From contig CAJOEV010000004.1 in assembly GCA_905233545.1 (NCBI GenBank), positions 23,317 through 87,316 on the forward strand: a stretch of 64,000 nt of DNA, in the 5' to 3' direction. Made by a program: the position numbers and the translations under genes. Shown here piece by piece: positions 60,495 through 64,000 of the stretch (position 1 is its first letter; every line of letters starts with the position of its first letter). The DNA is from an uncultured Eubacterium sp. Its GTDB lineage: Bacteria; Bacillota; Clostridia; Oscillospirales; Acutalibacteraceae. Under the pieces are notes generated by a model. The model was not told the origin of the DNA. It did no database searches and saw only the letters and a list, made by a program, of their open reading frames with translations.

Positions 60495-62153
60495 TTATCC
60501 TTCCTTAATACTGTTAAACTCAATGGATTTATTTGCCTTCCAATCATAGATTCGGCAATTATAGTTTTCTTGTTTTTCATCAACAACCATTTCAAAAATA
60601 TTAAACTGAGCTGTTTCTTCAGTTGCTTGCCTAAACGGTATTGCACCTGTTAAACCGTCCATTTGCCAAATATTCCAGACAATAATATTGGTTATTGCTT
60701 TAACATCCTTTTTTAAAGGTTCTTTATTCCAGCGGTCTATATAATAATCAACAAATGTATTCAAAAGATTTATTCGTGCAATCAACAAATTATCACCTTG
60801 AAACTCATAGCCATAAATGCTTTGATAGGCTTTTTTAGCCCATTCAATCCACTCATCTTCCGTCGAAACATTTTCATTGATAACTCGGATTTTTCTATCA
60901 AGAAGTCCGATTCTTTCATTTACAGGAATAATCTCACCGGTTGCAGTGTCATATCTTGAAACAAGGTATGCAGCTTCACCGCAGGTTATCTCCAATCGCT
61001 TTGATTCAACATAATCTTTCCATGTTTTCCCTTCAGGAAACTTAACAGGATTTGAATTCACTCTCCAGCCTTGCTCTGTTTCGGTATTAAAAACGCCTTC
61101 TTTTCCAAACCACTCTGCATCACAATAATTATTCATCTTGTTGCATAACCAAGACGGCGTAAAAACCTCTGCTTTTGCTCGGGTTCTTTCATTTTGTTCA
61201 TTAGCACTTTTAAATGCTCTCGGTTGCAGTTCTATTTTTTCCAATAACTCAGGTGTAATTTGATCTGTTGAAAAAACATCTGATCCTTCAGAACTATAGG
61301 TATCAGTCGCCAATAAGATATTTTCTTTTGTTGTCTTATCCTGCAGCAGATAAGGCAGCATATCTTTAATTGGATATGAGTTTAAATCTATTAAACTTTC
61401 TTCATTATCATCAACAGTGTTTTCTGCAATTTCAGACAAACTGTCAATAAATTCTATAACACCGGTTTTCTGCCAAAATTCATCAATCTTTAATGACTGA
61501 ATAATTTCTTCTCTCACTGCAGACGTAACAGTAAAAAATATTATAGCCATTAAAAAATTAAACAATCTTTTTGCAATTGCTTTCACCGCTTTTTTTACAT
61601 ATTCCGGCTTTTCTGATGTGTTTTGGCTTTCTGCTCCTATAACCTGAGCTTTAAATTCATCAGCAATATCATCTTCAGTAATATCTCCAGATATAACCAT
61701 TTCTCTGAACTCATCTTCTGAGACTTCAGCTGATAACTCAGGTATAACACCATACAGTGATGAAAAATCAAGTTGCTTCAATGTTTTTGAAAACTCGGTT
61801 ATTGCAGACAATCCGTTAATTTTATTCGACTCTATAATACGCTCAAAACTGTTCTTAAATTCTTCTACTGCAGCAAAAGCTCCCCCTGCTCGCAAAGCTT
61901 TGTTATTTAAGTCTATCTGTTCTAAATATTCTGCAAGTGGATTCAATGCTGCTAAAGAATCATAATTTGGCAGCATTGTCGCTATACTGCTCTGATAAAC
62001 CTGAAACTGTTCTGCTGCTTCAGCAAGTTTTTTAGATATTTCAGGAACTTCATATTTAGGAATAACTGCAGCGACTAATTCTGATAACTTTGCAAGTTGT
62101 TCCGTTTGCTTGTTCAGGGAATTCTGAAACAAATCCGAATAATTTGAATTCAT
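60495..62153 (-). CDS. N6-adenine methylase, N-terminal half with an extra N-terminal module
   Basis: 552 residues. Residues 1-260 are an additional module, helical, with one hydrophobic segment (FNFLMAIIFFTVTSAV at 198-213). From about 262 the usual methylase start appears (MLPYLLQDKTTKENILLATD), then motif X AEVFTPSWL (329-337), motif I LEITCGEAAYL (387-397) and YGYEFQGDNLLIARINLLNTF. The catalytic NPPY is in the next gene, 5 bases away, so the enzyme is split at the motif III/IV boundary. The fused module is unusual and might anchor the enzyme at the membrane or interact with another subunit. Confidence 0.8.
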   Translation of the reverse strand: MNSNYSDLFQNSLNKQTEQLAKLSELVAAVIPKYEVPEISKKLAEAAEQFQVYQSSIATMLPNYDSLAALNPLAEYLEQIDLNNKALRAGGAFAAVEEFKNSFERIIESNKINGLSAITEFSKTLKQLDFSSLYGVIPELSAEVSEDEFREMVISGDITEDDIADEFKAQVIGAESQNTSEKPEYVKKAVKAIAKRLFNFLMAIIFFTVTSAVREEIIQSLKIDEFWQKTGVIEFIDSLSEIAENTVDDNEESLIDLNSYPIKDMLPYLLQDKTTKENILLATDTYSSEGSDVFSTDQITPELLEKIELQPRAFKSANEQNERTRAKAEVFTPSWLCNKMNNYCDAEWFGKEGVFNTETEQGWRVNSNPVKFPEGKTWKDYVESKRLEITCGEAAYLVSRYDTATGEIIPVNERIGLLDRKIRVINENVSTEDEWIEWAKKAYQSIYGYEFQGDNLLIARINLLNTFVDYYIDRWNKEPLKKDVKAITNIIVWNIWQMDGLTGAIPFRQATEETAQFNIFEMVVDEKQENYNCRIYDWKANKSIEFNSIKEG

Positions 62154-62184
62154 ATATTACCTCTTATTGATAGGTGGTTTAATA

Positions 62185-63966
62185 TTATTGTTGTTTCAAC
62201 AATGATTTGATGTCACCATTGTAAAACTTACATATTGGAAATTCAATGAAAGTTTCTTGTTCTTTCTTAGTCATCTTTTTGAAATATAATTCAAATTCAG
62301 GTATACTTTCAAGCAATAAACATGCACAACACAAGAACATAGAATCTTCTTTGTTATTATCTTTTTCTTTAATAATAATATCTAATTCTTCATCTGTTAG
62401 TGATCTTCTTCGCTTAATAACTTGATACTTATTAATAATCATTTCCGGATTGTCTTCGGCAATTGAAGGATTTTGGCAAAATGCTTCTGCGATTTCCAAT
62501 ATGTCATCCTTAGAATTATCGTCATAATACAAAAGCACTTTTATTAGGAAATTTGTTGAAAATGATTGAAGTTCTTTATGAACATTCCAAGTTCTAATGC
62601 TTCTAATAAAAACGTCTTTATTAAAATTCAAAGCCGAAAAGAAGACACCTATATTATCAATATCAATATATGGCGGAACATCTAAATATCCAACATTATC
62701 AATATAAGTGGCAAACTTATATTCATCCACTAACGATGGATCGAATGCATTAATACAAACACTCTTATCTTCAATCATGCCACAAAACACCATCAAATGC
62801 CGGTCTGCTACTGCAATTCTTCTGTAACCTGGTGCATCTATTTTGCCATTACCAGCCATCATATTTTCCACACTAAAAAGGATTTTTCTTTGCTTCATGG
62901 AGACATTTGATACAACTAAATCAAGGGGAGAACCAAGTTTCTTTAAGGTATCGCTTATAGAAACAATCGAGGTTATTTTTTCTTGGGTTTCATTGATGAA
63001 CTGTTTAAACCCTTTTTCTTTGTCCTTATTGAATGCAATAAAATCCTTATCATCAACATCTATTTTTCCACAACAAAGAAAAGCGTTTAAGAAGTCCTTT
63101 TCATTAAGAACATCGGCAAAGGTAATGCTATCCCCATTAAATCTAATTGTAAAATTGTACTTATTGTGGTTTCTTCTTTCGATGTGAATATCAAGGCAAT
63201 TACCAAAATGATATGTAATTTCATTTTCACTCGTTTGAGTAGCCGAGAAGTTTGAGAAATACTGAACACCGTTAACAGAAATTTTTTGGTTGATTTTTCC
63301 AGCAATAGATAACTTTCCGTTAAAAATAACAGGACTTTCCGAACCGTCAATATTTGCATAAATCAAATTGTTTTCGTCAAAAACACTTGCATGATGAATT
63401 GTAGAAAATCCTTCAATCTGGAGTTCTTTAATGTTTTTCAAGTTGGAAATATCAACGATTTTTTTACCTTTTTGTTTATTTCTGTGCTTAATAAAGAAAT
63501 CGCATATTTCTTTTATTTGTGTTGGGTTTGTATGATCAAGATGTTCAAAACTTATAGAAACACTTTTACTATCACCATTCAAAGATAGAATCTTTTCTAT
63601 ATTTGAGGGCAACAAGCACTTATAATAGATTCTAAAATTGGTGTTGTTTTTTATTTCAACTTCAAAAAACAATATACCATCATCTTTTTGATATTTTTGT
63701 AGATTAATTCTTGGAACAGAGTAGGTGCTTTTATTTTTGCTCTTATACCTTGTGACATTATGACCTTTTATCTGAACAGGAATTCTATCGCTAAAGGTTT
63801 CAACAGAATGCTTGTCCTTATTCGAAAAAACCTTTATGTCACCATCCCACAGTATTTCTTTATCGTTGTAATTAATATTTGATTCTAAATATGGGCAAGA
63901 TCCTATATAAGCAATTAGCGCTCCCACCGCCATATCATCTATGTTGTTGTTGCTATATTCAGCCAT
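62185..63966 (-). CDS. DUF4365-like putative nuclease protein
   Basis: 593 residues. The N-terminus (to about 180) contains WDGDIKVF (Asp41, Asp43) and IPVQIKG (Gln65, Lys67), a Dx(n)QxK set like that of DUF4365-type PD-(D/E)XK proteins. The C-terminal 400 residues are unrecognised, with beta-rich and helical parts. GAGG is 7 bases before the ATG. It is 31 bases upstream of the methylase gene, so it probably belongs to the same operon; the window ends shortly after. Confidence 0.62.
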   Translation of the reverse strand: MAEYSNNNIDDMAVGALIAYIGSCPYLESNINYNDKEILWDGDIKVFSNKDKHSVETFSDRIPVQIKGHNVTRYKSKNKSTYSVPRINLQKYQKDDGILFFEVEIKNNTNFRIYYKCLLPSNIEKILSLNGDSKSVSISFEHLDHTNPTQIKEICDFFIKHRNKQKGKKIVDISNLKNIKELQIEGFSTIHHASVFDENNLIYANIDGSESPVIFNGKLSIAGKINQKISVNGVQYFSNFSATQTSENEITYHFGNCLDIHIERRNHNKYNFTIRFNGDSITFADVLNEKDFLNAFLCCGKIDVDDKDFIAFNKDKEKGFKQFINETQEKITSIVSISDTLKKLGSPLDLVVSNVSMKQRKILFSVENMMAGNGKIDAPGYRRIAVADRHLMVFCGMIEDKSVCINAFDPSLVDEYKFATYIDNVGYLDVPPYIDIDNIGVFFSALNFNKDVFIRSIRTWNVHKELQSFSTNFLIKVLLYYDDNSKDDILEIAEAFCQNPSIAEDNPEMIINKYQVIKRRRSLTDEELDIIIKEKDNNKEDSMFLCCACLLLESIPEFELYFKKMTKKEQETFIEFPICKFYNGDIKSLLKQQ

Positions 63967-64000
63967 TTATTACCTCATATTAATAATAATTAAATATATA

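Larger units (their letters stand above)
20075..64000. mobile_element. Integrative element inserted in a SASP gene; right end not in window
   Basis: The left edge is set at 20075 by the end of SASP similarity, directly beside a large serine recombinase gene. Element-type genes continue to 49.6 kb: TnpW-like, primase/helicase, sigma-like, excisionase-like and XRE repressor. A defence island on the same strand continues to the window edge. No SASP 5' half, second recombinase or chromosomal housekeeping gene appears to the right, so the extent beyond 49.6 kb is inferred. Gene order resembles a phage-like or Tn4451-like integrative element. No conjugation or capsid genes are seen. Confidence 0.6.

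Noticed and set aside
60491..60646. Longer start for the NPPY methylase gene
   Set aside because: The extension lies over the upstream gene in another frame; the ribosome site and the family's usual start fit 60490.
19955..64000. A tRNA gene as the integration target
   Set aside because: No tRNA-like cloverleaf was seen at the left end; the target is the SASP gene.

Overview
The window looks like chromosome from a spore-forming, low-GC, Gram-positive anaerobe of the Clostridia, most likely Oscillospiraceae/Ruminococcaceae. The evidence is the asp23-like/DAK2/recG cluster, Gram-positive lipoproteins with lipoboxes, a PASTA-type receptor, a small acid-soluble spore protein (SASP) tail, strong AGGAGG ribosome sites, and mobile genes of the TnpW/large-serine-recombinase kind. 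No rRNA or tRNA gene was seen.

Bases 1-19.9 kb are ordinary chromosome. They hold nickel-pincer cofactor genes (larC, larE), a YmdB-type phosphodiesterase, a peptide-type ABC substrate-binding lipoprotein, an Asp23 protein, a DAK2/FakA-like protein and recG. After these come a minus-strand group (lipoprotein, LURP-one protein, flavodoxin, a PASTA receptor whose kinase domain has lost its catalytic residues), yhaM, prmA, an SDR, a ferritin-like four-helix protein, ddl, a DUF3048 protein and a YcxB-like protein. Intergenic regions carry clear -35/-10 promoters and stem-loop terminators.

At about 20.07 kb the chromosome is interrupted. The C-terminal 40 codons of an alpha/beta SASP gene are joined to a large serine recombinase gene. 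The SASP 5' half is not seen anywhere to the right, so the far end of the element is probably outside the window. From 20.1 to 49.6 kb nearly everything is on the minus strand: recombinase, a TnpW-like protein, a BspA-type leucine-rich repeat protein, a long cargo block (23.8-43.8 kb), then a mobile-element core (small genes, primase/SF3 helicase, sigma-like protein, excisionase-like protein, divergent XRE repressor).

The cargo block is the most unusual part. It encodes a twin-AAA+ Lon-like Ser/Lys protease, a STAND-like ATPase with pentapeptide and propeller-like regions, a PP2C phosphatase, a Ser/Thr kinase, a Zn-ribbon/PcfJ-like protein, several small soluble and membrane proteins, and a lipoprotein with an OmpA/MotB-like C-terminus. 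Six separate transcription starts in this block share one promoter layout: AACCAAA placed 29-30 bases upstream of a -10 box, with no -35 box. This suggests one regulon under one activator, and the block may be an undescribed phosphorylation- and proteolysis-based conflict or stress system.

From 49.8 to 64 kb lies a defence island on the minus strand: a GmrSD-like DUF262/HNH protein, a PD-(D/E)XK-like protein, a KAP NTPase with a leucine-rich repeat partner, and a restriction-modification set (GIY-YIG/SF2 helicase, an N6-adenine methyltransferase split over two genes with an extra N-terminal module, and an upstream nuclease-like protein).
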